Assembly (NCBI GenBank): GCA_947579665.1
Contig: OX388345.1
Span: 73,027,454 to 73,091,453 of the forward strand
Source of the DNA: Sympetrum striolatum
Lineage: Eukaryota; Arthropoda; Insecta; Odonata; Libellulidae
Reading direction: 5' to 3'
DNA: 64,000 bases
How positions within the stretch are numbered: the stretch's first letter is position 1; every line of letters starts with the position of its first letter. The notes below the pieces were generated by a model. It was given only the letters and a program-made list of their open reading frames with translations, made no database searches and was not told the origin of the DNA. Of this stretch, positions 14,076 through 26,352 are shown in pieces. A program made the translations under genes and the position numbers.

Positions 14076-14699
14076 GACACTAGGTTTCATTCAGAAAAAA
14101 ATACTCCAGAATGCAGCAGGAAAACTCATGTAAGAGTTGTATCACAGCAAAAAAAACTAATGATTCGCTATATAGGTTCGGTATGCACTCAGTATAATCG
14201 ATTTCATTCAGAAACCACAGCAAAAAAATAGAACCACATCCCAGTTGTCACTAGTTCAAGGCTAAAGGGTCTTAAAGTAGCGGATTTCACCGGAAGGAAA
14301 GTATATTAGATAATTTCATAAAATTTTACTGCGATCTACATAAAGATACAAGACTATTCCCCAAGATACCATAACAGGGTGTAATAGCTTGGAATTCCCC
14401 ATATATCCCCTAAGGTTGGACTCAAGTCGGTTGCGAATTTTTTTCGCAAGGAAAGCAAGTTCGATTTTTCACCAAACAGAATTTCACAAGCAGAATTTTT
14501 CATTACAAAATTCAATCAGGTCTATGGAGGAAGGATGGGAGTTTAGAAGGTTAGGAAGTTGACAGAATTGGGGGTGTGTAAAGGATATAATATAAATATG
14601 GAAAAATGGAGAGGAGTAAGTAGACCATGGTTGAAAGCGAAACTAATAGAAGATAGTGATTAGTGAAACTAATCCAGTAGAATCAATTTTGGGAGTTAT

Positions 14700-15700
14700 T
14701 ATATTGAATTCGAAAGAAATATCCGCCTTTACTGAGATCTCTTTCGGGGATCTTAGAGAAAGGAAGAATTGGAAGAATTCTGTCGGCGGAGTTAAAGAGG
14801 TATACACTATTAGTAATTAAATACCACGTTACACCCAGGTCAACTAGGCTTGCTCCTCAATACCTTGTCTCTTAATTTAGATTATCTCTTTCACAACATA
14901 ACAATGACTAGCGTAGCAATGAGGATGATAAAAATGGAGGAAATTCAACGATGACTCAGATATTGTGAGGCCTGCTAGCACAATGGAGTACGGGTTGTAG
15001 ATGAAAGAAAGATCCGACTTAACTAAGATTCTTTTTTGGGACCTTAGAGAAAGGTAATAAATTGAAGAAATAAATTTTTCCTGAAGGTGACCTGAAGATG
15101 CAAGTTATCTTACAAAACCGGTCGTGTGTAAAATATACGGTGGAAAATAGTACAAGTGAACAATTTCATTTCTTCAATTTATTTCTATGGAATTCCGCAT
15201 AGTCAAGCAAACTACCATTGATTTTATCAGAGAAAGGATTAAAATACGTATGAATTGTTAGAATTTTGGAGTGAGCGGTGGAGTACACGAGGGTATTAGC
15301 AAAATAAAGATCACCTACCACCGAGGACAACTACGCTTACTTCTTTGTGAACTAACCTGTAGAAATGTCACCGTTTCGATTATTGAACCCTTGAACAACC
15401 TCATCAATAATTAGAATAATTATGCGGAAAGAGGCGGAATGATTCTGTAGGTAGAATTCACAAGACTGTATTAGTAAAAAGAATATCATCTACCACCGAG
15501 GACAACTATGCTTACTAGGTACTCCAAAGATTGACCAGCAGAAATGTTACATCGTTTAGCACCCTTGGGCAACATAACAATAATAAGCATAATGATGATG
15601 ATGATGAATATTATGAATGAAATTCTACGCTGATGGATAATGTGCCATTGGCCTACTAGCCCATTAAGACTGGAATAAGGTATGGGCATACACAATATCT
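14700..15700. repeat. Second diverged tandem/duplicated region
   Basis: CTACCACCGAGGACAACTA.GCTTACT recurs at about 15314 and 15490 (176 bp apart). A relative, CACCCAGGTCAACTAGGCTTGCT, lies near 14836. GATCT..TTTCGGGGATCTTAGAGAAAGG near 14740 recurs near 15030. The sequence ends in a short GAT microsatellite at 15592-15606. Confidence 0.55.
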
Positions 15701-15719
15701 CCATAACAGGCTAGAACTA

Positions 15720-16650
15720 GTCCTCTTGGCCGGTGACTACGAGGGTCCGAGTGTGTCCGAGCTCCTGGGCAGTCAACTAATTGGAAGGAGGACCCAGAAC
15801 AAAGGGCAGGGTCCTAGTTTACGACTCCGTTTCCTCATTTTCGCGCCGAGTCGTGGGCTCCGCGCGCGCGCCAAACCTTTCAATTTTTCGGCGTGTCAGC
15901 CACTTCCAAGGCCAAGCTCCTTCGAGACGCCTACGCGACCTCTACGGAGGTTATTGGTTTGTCGAGTCGATGCCTTCGCCCTCGTGTACCGTATTTTCGT
16001 CCGCCGAGGTTTCCGTCGAATTAAAAAACCTCCCGCGTGGGACGCGAACACGGGCGAGGAAGATCGAAGAAGTGGTATAAAGTGACAGTCGTAATGGCTA
16101 ATGTCAATCGATTCATCTCCGGACGATTCATTTGCATAAATTTGCGGCCTTGTTAGGGCGTCAATGAGGCTGGGCTTGTACTGCCACTCGGGATGTTGAG
16201 GACTTCCTATTGCGGAGTATCGTCAGAGCGTATGTCATCGAGGATGAGATGATATACGGCTACGCAATAATAGAAAACAGGTACGGCGATTTGGATGGGC
16301 GTGTGCACGGTCGGAACTTCTGAGACAGCCCCGCCGTAAGTGGCTTTGGTGATGAAATTCAAATCGCGGCGATGCTACATAGCAGAGATACGGCGAGGAT
16401 GGAGATAAATAAGACCGCAGGAGACGATAATTTCTAGAGTATCACGTGTTTTTCCTGCTCGTTTGAAATAAAGAAAATCTGAGGAGAAAAGGCAGGAAGG
16501 GAAAAATGTAAATGGAGGATTTTTTTTCAATTCCTCGATCAATTGGTGCGAGCACCCATCCGGAAAGATGGAGATCCGTGGCTCATAGCCCGGTTTCGAC
16601 AGATTTTTCGCCTCTGTTTGCCCATTGCGTTTTACTGGGCGCGCAAAGTA
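15720..16650. other. GC/CpG-rich island, no gene recognised
   Basis: Overlapping open frames exist here: plus strand 15726-16085 (119 codons) and 15781-16080 (99 codons), minus strand 16375-16740. None has a recognisable motif, and the frames overlap each other, as expected of GC-rich non-coding DNA. Confidence 0.35.
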
Positions 16651-17360
16651 AGATCTGAATACATTATTTCCTCCCCTTCCCAAGCAGTTGAAAATAAACA
16701 AACAAAGCACAAAGGAAATTAATAAAAGGCTTTCATACATGCAAATAATCTACCAGAAAATTGTACTGCAACTTCGTAACGTTTTACATTCCATTAAATA
16801 ATAGATAGGAAGACATAGTTAGAAATAGCTGAAGCTACGCAAAGGGAAGGAGAGAAATAGAGTACAAGAAAAAATTATGTTTGTGTGAAATAAATCTCAA
16901 TAACAGATGATGCAGAAAAATCCCACATTGCAGATAAATGCCCACACAAGAAGGGGGTGATAGTATTGAGGATACAAAATAACATAACTAGAAAAAGGTC
17001 CTTTCCACCTTCCGTCGATCCTTCCTCATTAAGAAAGGAAAAAAAAATAGGGTTGACTAGCAAAGTTGACTAAATTTAAACCCCAAAGAATTGTTTTCTT
17101 GTGGATTTTACACAATTCTTGATATTAAAATTCTCCTATAGGGAAATTCCACCAAGTATCGCAGAATGTTATTCATTATATTAAACCCCAAGCTTTTCTT
17201 GGTGCCTGTAATTACTTTATTCTATATTTTTTTGCTATAAAAATGTTAATTTTCTCCTTCGATATATTTTCACTATAAATTGGCGACTTTCCTGTATGGG
17301 AAAATTGTGTAAATAATTAAAATCGATTGTGGCAGGCTTTACCGTGTGGAAATCCATAAC

Positions 17361-17480
17361 AGAAGATGTTGAGAATAAGGTTTAACAAATACTTTTTTCC
17401 ACAAATTTATTCGCAAAACAAGTTTTGCAAATAAATCTGTGGAAAAAAGTATTTGTTAAACCTTATTCTTAACATCTTCT
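17361..17480. repeat. Near-perfect 59-bp-arm palindrome
   Basis: The left arm 17361-17419 and right arm 17422-17480 match at 56 of 59 positions and are separated by two bases. The arms begin AGAAGATGTT and meet at GCAAAAC/GTTTTGC. The flank TACCGTGTGGAAATCCATAA resembles a stretch near 41413 (TACTTTGTGGAAAACCATTG). Probably an inverted dimer of a retroelement fragment. Confidence 0.75.
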
Positions 17481-17699
17481 TGTGTAAATAAATAAATGCA
17501 TTATCTCTTTTCTTTTTTCTCTAGGATTTTATAAGGAAATGATTCTGCTTCAGTTCCCTCTTGAATGTGTCCCCTCAAATACTACAATTTTCACTTCGGT
17601 CTATATAAGGATGCTCATGTGCCTATCATTCCCTGAGCTGGAAATATCCTCTCCTCTTTCCAACATCTACGATAGTCAAAATTTCGAATCCCGTTCCAA

Positions 17700-20220
17700 T
17701 GTCAAAGGGTCCGCTCGTGACTTGTCCATAGTGTTTTCATCACTCTCCTCGCATAAATAATCACGGAAGGGAAATCAAAGCGCGCCCGTCCGCTGTCTTC
17801 GGACCGGAAGTTACAAATTTCAAGAGCGTTCACGACGTGTCCAGCTGCGCTAAGCGCTTGAAAAGCCCTTTTTCTTCCTGACTTCCTCATAAAAGATTTT
17901 TTATTTCTCAAGGTTTCCAATCCTTCCTTCCCGTGTGGAGATTTCTGTAGCGGATCATCTCAAGGATCCGATGTCTGTGATTCTACTATAAATCGCGTTG
18001 ATTTACTCGTAAATTGTTTCATAGCTTATATAGGACAGTTAAACGGTAATTTATCACGGAAATAGAATGGTCGGACGTATCCCATCTCGGTGTACACAGA
18101 AATACATTTATATATCAAAAAAGCTACTATAATACCCCTTCTATAATAAAAATTATGATATACTGAGATATATTATAAATTATAATATACTGAATGTAAT
18201 TATCACAACACCGAAATAGCATTTATGGAATATCTTGGAGTAAAATTTTGAATTGGATAGGAAAACTTTTATGGTTTTGACTTGATATCAATTTCTTAAT
18301 TTTCTGTAATATGCATTAATTATTATCTTTCCTAAGAATGTCACAAAGCAAGCGAAAATTAAACTTAGAAGAAAGTTTTAGGTAATAATAAATTAACAAA
18401 AATTACCGTAAGTGATCTTTGTCAAAATACAATTTAATAACTCGAAAAACAACTTATTAGAATGTGCGGTGGTTGAATATATGGATGATGAGTATATATA
18501 AGAATTTAATAAATAAATCTGTAGTTTGATGTTTCCATTCTTCTATTAAAAAGAACATAATTGTGAAAATCTTAGAAACTACGGGAATATGTATCAAAAG
18601 TTAAATGTTTCTTCTATTAGATATTCTTTTCAAAATTGCTAGTTTTGGTTGTATTACTAGTTTTGGTTGTACTTTGTTCGCTGTTTCATATAAACACTTG
18701 TCTATTATGAAATTGTCGAGAAGGGTGAAAAACAGCATGCCGTAGCATGGAACTCAGTAACTATAACAGGAAAAATATATGATAAAAAAGCATTCATGTA
18801 ATCTAAGTAGTAATAATAATAGTTAATAGTACCGAGGCGAAAGTCTATACTAAATACTATTTTCTCCATCCTATATTCATAAAACTTGGTATCAGGTACC
18901 CTAAGGCTATCCCGCATAAGTAAAAATGACATAAATGACATATGTTATTCGGATACATATTTATAATTGCTCTCAGAACAGGAGAAGAATTTCCTTGAAG
19001 CGACACGGACCACAATTCTTTCCTCCATACCAGAGACCAATTACGAGCAGACTGTAAAGTCAAGAGATATTTCACTCCAAATATTTACTTGCTAAGTTTC
19101 ATTTCGTATGGAAAAATTTCTTATGGAAGCGGACTTCTTGTTCAGGAGAAAAAATAATCCACGTAAATTTTCATTAGCGCGAAAAATGCACTTGTCTGCT
19201 GAACGCGGTGGGGCTCCAAAAAGAATGCTTGGTGGTTCAGAAGCCATGCGAAGAATAATGCACTGCATTGTGTCTCTTTTTCGGTCGATTCGAACAGTTT
19301 AAACAAGCCGCCTCATGAATGGACCCCAAAGAATGCGCGACGCAAACAAGGCCTTTTTATATTTTGCAATCACTCGGTAAACAAGTAACGTAATGGTAGT
19401 ATGCGCGACTAACTGTGCGCACTATAAGACTATGGTGTTCTTCGTATTCGCGTGACTGTCGGCAAGAAGCACGTCAAAAAATACGAGATAAAAGAGTTCA
19501 GTTATAAATCTTTACGGCCAGAATTAGCGAAACTCAAGTTACAAAGTGAATATTTTATCCAAGGGGCGCACGACAGTTGAAAATTTTACAAGAATATGTC
19601 TCTGGGTGATTGAATTGTGGGTGTTTCACTACTCGTGTTTCTGATAAATATCTTAGTGAATCGTTTACTTTGTACTATGAACGAGGTCCTTCGGGACTGT
19701 ACTGTATTCAGCCGGGAGAGAGGCTTAACCGCTGTATTATATATTACCAAAAGCCTTATAGATAAGGATGAGGTATACTAGGCAAAAGGAGGAGTAAGTC
19801 AGGCCTTACTTTCGTAGTTGAGCCAGAATTTTATGTGCGAAAAACGTCTCTACAGGACAATGGATGAATAACATTCTTCACAGCATTTAATAGGAAGTGA
19901 CCGGCATGAAAATTATTACTCAATAATCCTTATATACCAATTTCCTTTCGTTAGTTTGCTTTCGACCAGTCTCGGACACGAACAAGACATAGAAGAAACT
20001 ATATTAAAGGTGCTCTCCTTCAGCTTAAAAAAAAACCTCTCCTCACTTTAATAGAAACGTAATTGAATTAGAAAAGTTTTAGTTATGCATTCATACAACA
20101 CGAAGCCTACTTAAAAGTCTTTTTCATAATTAATATTAAATATTTTCAATGTAACTAATATTAAAATAATGCCACGAAAGTTCATACAATTTGGTTGTTT
20201 ATTCATAATGTATAATATTC
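17700..20220. other. Intron stretch without recognised features
   Basis: A short CpG-richer patch lies at about 17690-17990; the rest is AT-rich DNA. No tRNA, transposon protein or exon was recognised. Confidence 0.35.
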
Positions 20221-20230
20221 ATTCATATCC

Positions 20231-20350
20231 ACCTTTGGATGGCTTTGGAGTTTACGGCCGAAACGTCGGTGTTAATCAGCCAAACTAACCAGCTGACATC
20301 ACAAGAGGATTTCCTGCACTCCATAAGCCGGGAAATAGCTAATTCTTTCA
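20231..20350 (+). mobile_element. Penelope-like terminal fragment
   Basis: The sequence GGATGGC...GGCCGAAACGTCGG (20238-20269) is followed by CAGCTGACATCACAAGAGG and CATAAGCCGGGAAATAGC. Blocks of the type GATG-stem-CGAAACGTCG plus a 3' AAGCCGGGAAA segment are familiar from arthropod Penelope-like elements. No coding part is present. Confidence 0.5.
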
Positions 20351-22229
20351 ATGTAATGTATAAAATAAGTTTATAATTAAAAAAATATGAATGTAATACC
20401 GTTAAACAGTTCGTTTAAATGGAGTCTTCTAATTGGGAGTCAGCTGAGTGAGTGTCGCCCAAGTGGATGTAAATCAACTGAGTATCGGTCAAATGACAGC
20501 TTGCTAAATAAACCTCGATTTGAGTAGGGAATCACTTTCACGGCCGAAAGCGAAATGAATCTACAGTTACATATTATTCGTCCTCCTTGAACGGAGACCC
20601 CACCATACTCATTTATTCGAGTGAATCTTGAGTTTCGCTCCTTAGCAGAGCATCATCTACACCGACGAAGGTAGATTAACAGGTTCATTGTAAGGCGGAA
20701 CAATGCCCCAGTTTATCTAAAGCCTCGTCGTGGATAATATATGCCACAAAATGGTTCCCCCTTCAAAAAATAAAAGCGACCACTCACGAAACTCATTTCT
20801 ACGGTCTGATGTATCGACTCGCCAACCTTCTTAAGGAGGAAAAAAACGAGACTTCCTTAGACCACCCCGTCTGCCGTTATTATATCCATTTTTTCATTAG
20901 GGCGATCTTTCGTCTGTCATCATTCACGGGTTCTTTCCGCTCAAGGTGCGTGTGTATCGACTCTAGGAATGATGTTGGCCTTCGCTCCCTCTGAAGTCAT
21001 ACACGGCTTCTTTTTTAAACTTAGCCCTCCGCTTCCCTTTTTTGGTCTGGATTATTACAGAACTTGGCTTGCCGAAGTAGCTAACTTCTCACCGAGTGCC
21101 AAACGGCGTTAATTTCCTCCCTGCTCACATTGTTCCTTCGGCGATAGTCTGCGGCATTCAGAGAAGAATTTAGTACGAATTGAGGGTAGGATACGATAGT
21201 AATAGTAATTGACTTTACATGTATATTCATAAATATTCCTAATGGTATTTCTCAAGTGAATTAATTCTTGTGTTGTCTTTTATCATAATCTGTACATCGA
21301 CATGTCTTTCGTAGCGGCACAAAGTGTTTCTTTGAAACTTGAAAGTTTCTTTTCTGCCAGGGCTACAAATAATACTAATTAGCCATACACAACCAATAAC
21401 AGTAACAGAAATAGGACCTCATTCTTTCGGAAGGCGCTAGAAGGAGAGTTCAATATATATTATATTCTATGCGAGGAAAGCAAGGGATAACTACCTTCCT
21501 GCTCATTTTGCCTAGTAAGACTCATTCTCCCTCCAAATCTTTTAATGGCTAACATTGGAGAAGAATAGAGTTGAATCAAGCTGACAAAAATCACAGTCAG
21601 ATCATGAGCATACGATATATCTCATATTATCATTCCGTTCTCGAATTATTTTCTTATGCATTTGTAGAGATCATTCAGTTACATTAGACTAATCTATTTT
21701 CCTTAGCTTCTAGTCAAGTTTCAGTAGGTCCTTAAGAATAACGCAATTCTACCATAAGAACCGCGGCAATACATCTCCATCCATGGTCAACAGCTCAACA
21801 ACAACCTAATCCATTACGTTCTCATACTTAACACTTAAATGCCTAACTTCTCAAAGTAGTAAATAAACTATTGTCATGTCACTCCTCATCCTTTAGTTGT
21901 TACAATCGGTAGTTTAGTTTCCGAGTATTTGACGAGCTTTTATTAAGCAAAATCCTGTTCATGCTAATTTAGTTCTAATAACTGACACAGTCAGCTTAAT
22001 CTAGAAAATATTCTGTTTTTCTATTATGTTATATTCATGTATATAATTTTTATTTTTTATTATTGATACATTTCCTGCCGTTATATTTTAAACTCATCTC
22101 GTAATTAGATTCAATTTGTGAGATACTGATTTTTATGGAAATATGTCTCTATCCTTTTTGTATACCTCCATCAATTTTTCTTCTTGTCTTTTATAACTCT
22201 TTTAAACTACTTTCAACATCAAATTTGGC

Positions 22230-22466
22230 TATCTATCTGTAGGCTTCGCAGGTTTTTCTCACTCCCCTTCTAGTGAGTGTTTTCCAGCAATGGAAATTTT
22301 TCCTAAGCTCTTAGCTTAGGTTTTTAATCCGCATAGTAGTTTTCTTCTTTTGCATGCAATCTATTTCCAATCATTTCTCATACGACGAAGGGTTAGATGT
22401 AAGAGGAGACTTCCTAGTCTCAATCTCGCCCTAATAAAGTCCTTTTATTATTATTATTATTTTTAG
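22230..22466 (+). mobile_element. LINE-like 3' end, copy A
   Basis: This is a 3'-terminal fragment: CGCAGGTTTTTC, GTGAGTGTTTTCCAGC.ATGGAA, then GGGTTAGATGTAAGAG. A GAGACT/AGTCTC hairpin lies at 22406-22421, followed by CCCTAATAAAG and a (TTA)n tail at 22444-22466. Relatives are at 28203, 33640, 34030 and 44431. The family is identified only by repetition and the poly-A-signal-plus-microsatellite tail. Confidence 0.6.
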
Positions 22467-22661
22467 TTTACGGAGGTTTTTCACTTATCCTTCTTCAATG
22501 GTATTATCCTGCAGTATATATTTTTCCCTAAGAATCTCTCATATTTTTCATACCCGGAATTTTTCTCACTTATCCTCACACTATAAGAGTAAACTTTCAA
22601 TGAATTATATACAAAATTAGTTTATAATTTTGATAAGAAACAAGATGTTTTAATATTATTA

Positions 22662-23156
22662 TTAAACTACCTTCCACAGATAGTTATCTTGAAGCATCAT
22701 CAAGGGCACATACCAATACCACTTCCTTACGTCGTACCGAGGACTTTGAAGTACTCCAAAATCGCCACTGCAGCAACGGCAACCCTCTTCTGCCCCACCC
22801 ACCAACCACATCCTCCCACACTTTAACCCTTCCTCCCCCTTGGGGGGCAAAGAGCATACACCACGGGAAGTGAGCTTCCCTTGACCTTCGCTCCTTGCAG
22901 ACACCAGCACAAACAACCCTCTCTCCGTCTTTTTTCGCGCATCCTTCTTAATCACTCCCTTCACCGTACATCCACATCTGCAAACCTCCCCAAATACTCC
23001 TTTAATTCCCCAGAAAGAGGCAAATTCTGTGCGTGACTCATCCGAATGAAAACAATTTTCGACGCCTTTGTCCTTTAGCGGGGTCGACATCTCAGTAACC
23101 ACCGGCATAAGAAAAAGGCCCCTCTGGAGCCTATAAGACGTTCGCTCAATTAGCAT
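22662..23156 (-). other. 164-codon open frame in a GC-rich patch, unassigned
   Basis: This is the longest open frame in the window. It starts MLIERTSYRLQRGLF and is moderately Cys-rich (CRCGCTVKG, GCRCCSGD). I recognise no domain, signal peptide or splice context. The patch (22780-23540) is GC-rich with several other overlapping frames, so chance is the likelier explanation. Confidence 0.2.
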
Positions 23157-23552
23157 GGATGAAATGCCTGTCTCCGCGCTTCCTTGTCATTCATTCCCCC
23201 ACAAGGGCTTCCCTCACTTTTGGGCGACCGCGGAGGATCGCCCGAGAGAATACAACGCGCGGACAAAACGCCATCCGAGAAAGGAAAGTACAACATTGGG
23301 CGCTTTTCTCCAAATCCCATAGCCCTCGGGATATTCCTCGCTTTAGCGGTGTTGGTGCTTGGAATCCCCATTCAGGGCCAAACCCTTTCTTCGGGGAAGT
23401 CGACAATGCACAATCGAAGACTTGCGTCAGGTTACATTCTTAGAAGAGGTCCTTCGAGTCGTGGAGAAGTCACAGAAACGTTGCGGGGAAAATTTGATTT
23501 AGGATATGGAAGAAAAAGGCCTCGCCGAGATAAACTTCAATTTCGCCATTTC

Positions 23553-24010
23553 GTAGTAGTAGTATATTTATTGATATAGGACAGTGTCCTTTGGAATAGG
23601 TTAGCAATAAAAAGAATTTACAAATGCTTCGCGGCAGAAGAAAGTAAACAAAAAAAGGATTATGAATACATATGGTATTGCAAATAAGAAGGTTTTAATT
23701 TGAATTTAACCATACAAAGCAAGTAAATAACAAAACAAAAAACACAAGAAATTAATAATACTTTTCATACAAAAATGAAAACAATTTTATTTTGAATTGA
23801 TGTAAACAAGTGGACTTTGTTATATTATCTGGAAGGCTATTCCATACTATTAAATCTATGTTGATGGTAGAAAACTGACATACGTTAGTTCGGCTATTAG
23901 GATTATTAAATTTTCCTCTGGATCTGACAAGTCTAGCCGATTCATTTATATTCTTAAGGATAAAATCATACAGATAAACAGGAGATTTCAAAGAAAATAT
24001 TTTATGACAG
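23553..24010 (-). mobile_element. LINE remnant: reverse transcriptase ORF C-terminus and 3' UTR
   Basis: The frame at 23752-24021 encodes the C-terminal tail typical of CR1/Jockey-like non-LTR elements. ESARLVRSRGKFNNPNSRTN is followed by FSTINIDLIVWNSLPDNI and HQFKIKLFSFLY before a stop. The RT(N)...WNSLP...FK..L..FL pattern is the recognisable signature. The 3' UTR ends with AATAAATATACTACTACTAC at 23553. The element is severely 5'-truncated and non-functional. Confidence 0.75.
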
Positions 24011-24249
24011 TTTCGAAACACTTAATTATATTAATTAAATTCGTGGAGTGTAATCGTAATATTTTCCGGTCCCGTTTACGCTCCGGGTCGATCAAATTAT
24101 TCGGCCCAGTCCCGGTCCATCCATGTAGAAACTTTGGATGTAATTCGTATGTAGTTGCGGTTGCATAAGATTTAGGATGACATATCAAGTATTCCTACAT
24201 AAATATAAAATGAATAAAACTCTGGACTCGACTAATGTGAAATAAAATT

Positions 24250-24420
24250 AATGGTAATTGCTGGTCTCGTGGAGTTGAATATGACTCCAGGACAAAGGTC
24301 TCCAGGTTGGAATCTCGCTGGGGGAACTTCTTTCTCTCTACTCTCGTTAGCGTAGAGATTTGTGTTCAAGCCCAGCAATGCAGGGACCCCGGTTTCGAAT
24401 CCTGGTTAGGGCTTGGTGAT
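24250..24420 (+). mobile_element. Possible tRNA-like SINE, degenerate
   Basis: Two tRNA-like blocks follow each other. CTGGTCTCGTGGAGTTGAAT...AGGTTGGAATCTCGC resembles an A/B-box pair. GTTAGCGTAGAGATT...CCGGTTTCGAATCCTGG has a good B box at 24390-24404. Degenerate, and the boundaries are uncertain. Confidence 0.4.
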
Positions 24421-24837
24421 TTGCACTTTTTTGCTGATTGGTTACAGCTAAGATTAGTTTAAATAGACTGAATTTGCTTAATAGACACGTGGTCAATATT
24501 AAGTATATATTTTGAAGAAATACAAGGCTGTTTTTCCATCGGATAAGACTCCTTTCCACAAATACTTGTCAAATGAAGATGAGATGAAAGATGTAACAAG
24601 GATGGATTGCCCGTCCGATGGGAATCAGATATATGTATAAATAATAGATATCTATTATTCATAATTAACGTACACTAATTTTAGGCAATTATTCTGCTTG
24701 AGGTCGTTTTATACTAATCTCGCCAAAAGATTAGAGTAATAGCAATGATGATAATAATAATAATAATTTAATTTTTAAACCCATACCACTTTATTTAATT
24801 CTACTTAGCCGGTGTTTTAGTAGCTTAATCAATTCAT

Positions 24838-24908
24838 TTTCACATGGAAAGGATTGTGGTGACTTTGCACCCAGAAAAATTCCCTTCAAGTCCGTTTTCC
24901 TTGGCAAT
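24838..24908 (-). mobile_element. Fragment of the palindromic TCCCAAGG retroposon
   Basis: Read on the minus strand: CCAAGGAAAACGGACTTGAA, then GGGAATTTTTCTGGGTGCAAAG. The first part matches the left arm and the second the 3' tail of the element at 51351-51577, with the central palindrome and tRNA-like core missing. Confidence 0.6.
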
Positions 24909-25079
24909 CAATTTATTTTAAAGTATTTCCTAACATAGACGCATTTTCAGTTACAACACTTCAATAGTAAACAAAAATACCAATAGAGTAAGAAGTGCTG
25001 CAAAATCAGCACGTAAATCAACTGAAGTTGAAACAATATGCTTCCAGTTGAAGTCTCGCTGTCCCTCACTTAGTCCACC

Positions 25080-25360
25080 ACTTAAAGCGAGCAAGGAAGG
25101 CACGGATTAAAAGAACAGCCCCACCCACTCCCTTCCCCGGATTCCCTCCAAATCGGTGGGCACGCGACTCTAGACACACAAACCAGTAGCTTGTGCACGC
25201 TTTTCTCCATCAATCGGAGAGATCTTTCACGGAGGAGACATTTTTCGCGGCGAAGGATGAACATACAAACGGAGAGAATGGACGTGTGGGCGGGTTGGAG
25301 GCCACGCTCACGGTCGGCGTAGAGGAAATCACTCCCACGCTGCCCATTCAAAAACTCCTT
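25080..25360. other. GC-rich patch, no gene recognised
   Basis: Overlapping frames exist on both strands (25082-25429 minus, 25193-25468 plus) without recognisable motifs. It is surrounded by AT-rich intron. Confidence 0.3.
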
Positions 25361-26178
25361 CGTACCCATACCACCAAAGATACAATAATTCCATTCTATA
25401 CAGCAATAACTACTAACATTACAGTACACGTCATGGATATTACATACATTGATGATATTGATTTATAATACTCTGAGTATATCATTTTGATGAACCATTA
25501 TTAAGAGGGCTAGAGAGAGGAGAGAGGTTTCCAAAAGTAGTTTTTAGGCCCTTGTCGAAAGAAATTACGGGGATTAGACGAAGATTAAAAAACCTCCATT
25601 AAAACCTGAATGTATTAAATTCATAATATTGCGCTTCGTTATAAGAATGAAATAATAAGGCCCATGATTGTCTCGCAGATAATATATTGTAATGATGAAG
25701 GCTAATAAGAAGCTAAGTTTATAAATTTTTGCTTAATAAAAAGACCTCCTGTAGTACGGATAAAAATGTTGTTTCGTTTTGTCAGTTCCTTAGTATTCTT
25801 GTCGGATAGCGGAAATAATGTTATCTTTTTACTCTGAATCTATGCGTAAATAAGAATATAATAAAAAATGGTCATGGTAGACCATTTAGTATAGAACCAT
25901 CTAAATAAATCCTATCCCATTTAGGGATAGAATTTCATGACATATGACGGCTAAATATTTAAGGTATATAATCTGTAAGGTATATTTATGTAAATATTTT
26001 GTAATGTGTAAGAAGTGATGTAAAAGTGTAAAGGTTACCAGGTGAAAAGATTGCAAGAAGAACAAATGAATATATTTTCTTTCTTAAATTCGCCAACCGC
26101 TGGCCTGCTGATGGTCCGTGAGAAGGGAGGTGGTGCATGAAGAAACTATAGCATTATTAGCAATGTATTCTAATCTAA

Positions 26179-26352
26179 CAAAAAACACTCAGTAATTCCA
26201 CAATAGGTTTTCACTCATACCAGTTTCGTCAGCTTATTGACATCTTTAGGTGGAAATTTATAAGAGTATGGCAAATTTCACTTGAAGATGTCAACTCGTT
26301 GGCGAAACTAGTCGCAGTAAATATCTGTTGTGGAAGTTAACGAGTGCTTTTT
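26179..26352. mobile_element. Inverted dimer of a Penelope-like terminal unit
   Basis: The left arm (26179-26260) and right arm (26273-26352) are diverged inverted copies. Matching blocks include CACTC..TAA.TTCCACAA.AG, CAGTTTCG.C and TTGACATCTT. The right arm has the motif TTGAAGATG, then the stem GTCAA(CTCG)TTGGC, then GAAAC (26284-26308). This TGAAGATG-stem-GAAAC layout is the hammerhead-like core seen in Penelope-like elements. Confidence 0.6.

Noticed and set aside
15726..16085. 119-codon plus-strand frame
   Set aside because: A second frame of 99 codons overlaps it on the same strand. The composition is Arg/Pro-rich, as expected for translated GC-rich non-coding DNA.
22662..23156. 164-codon minus-strand frame as a real gene
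   Set aside because: No recognisable domain or splice context. It lies in a GC-rich patch where several overlapping frames are open; kept only as an unassigned frame.
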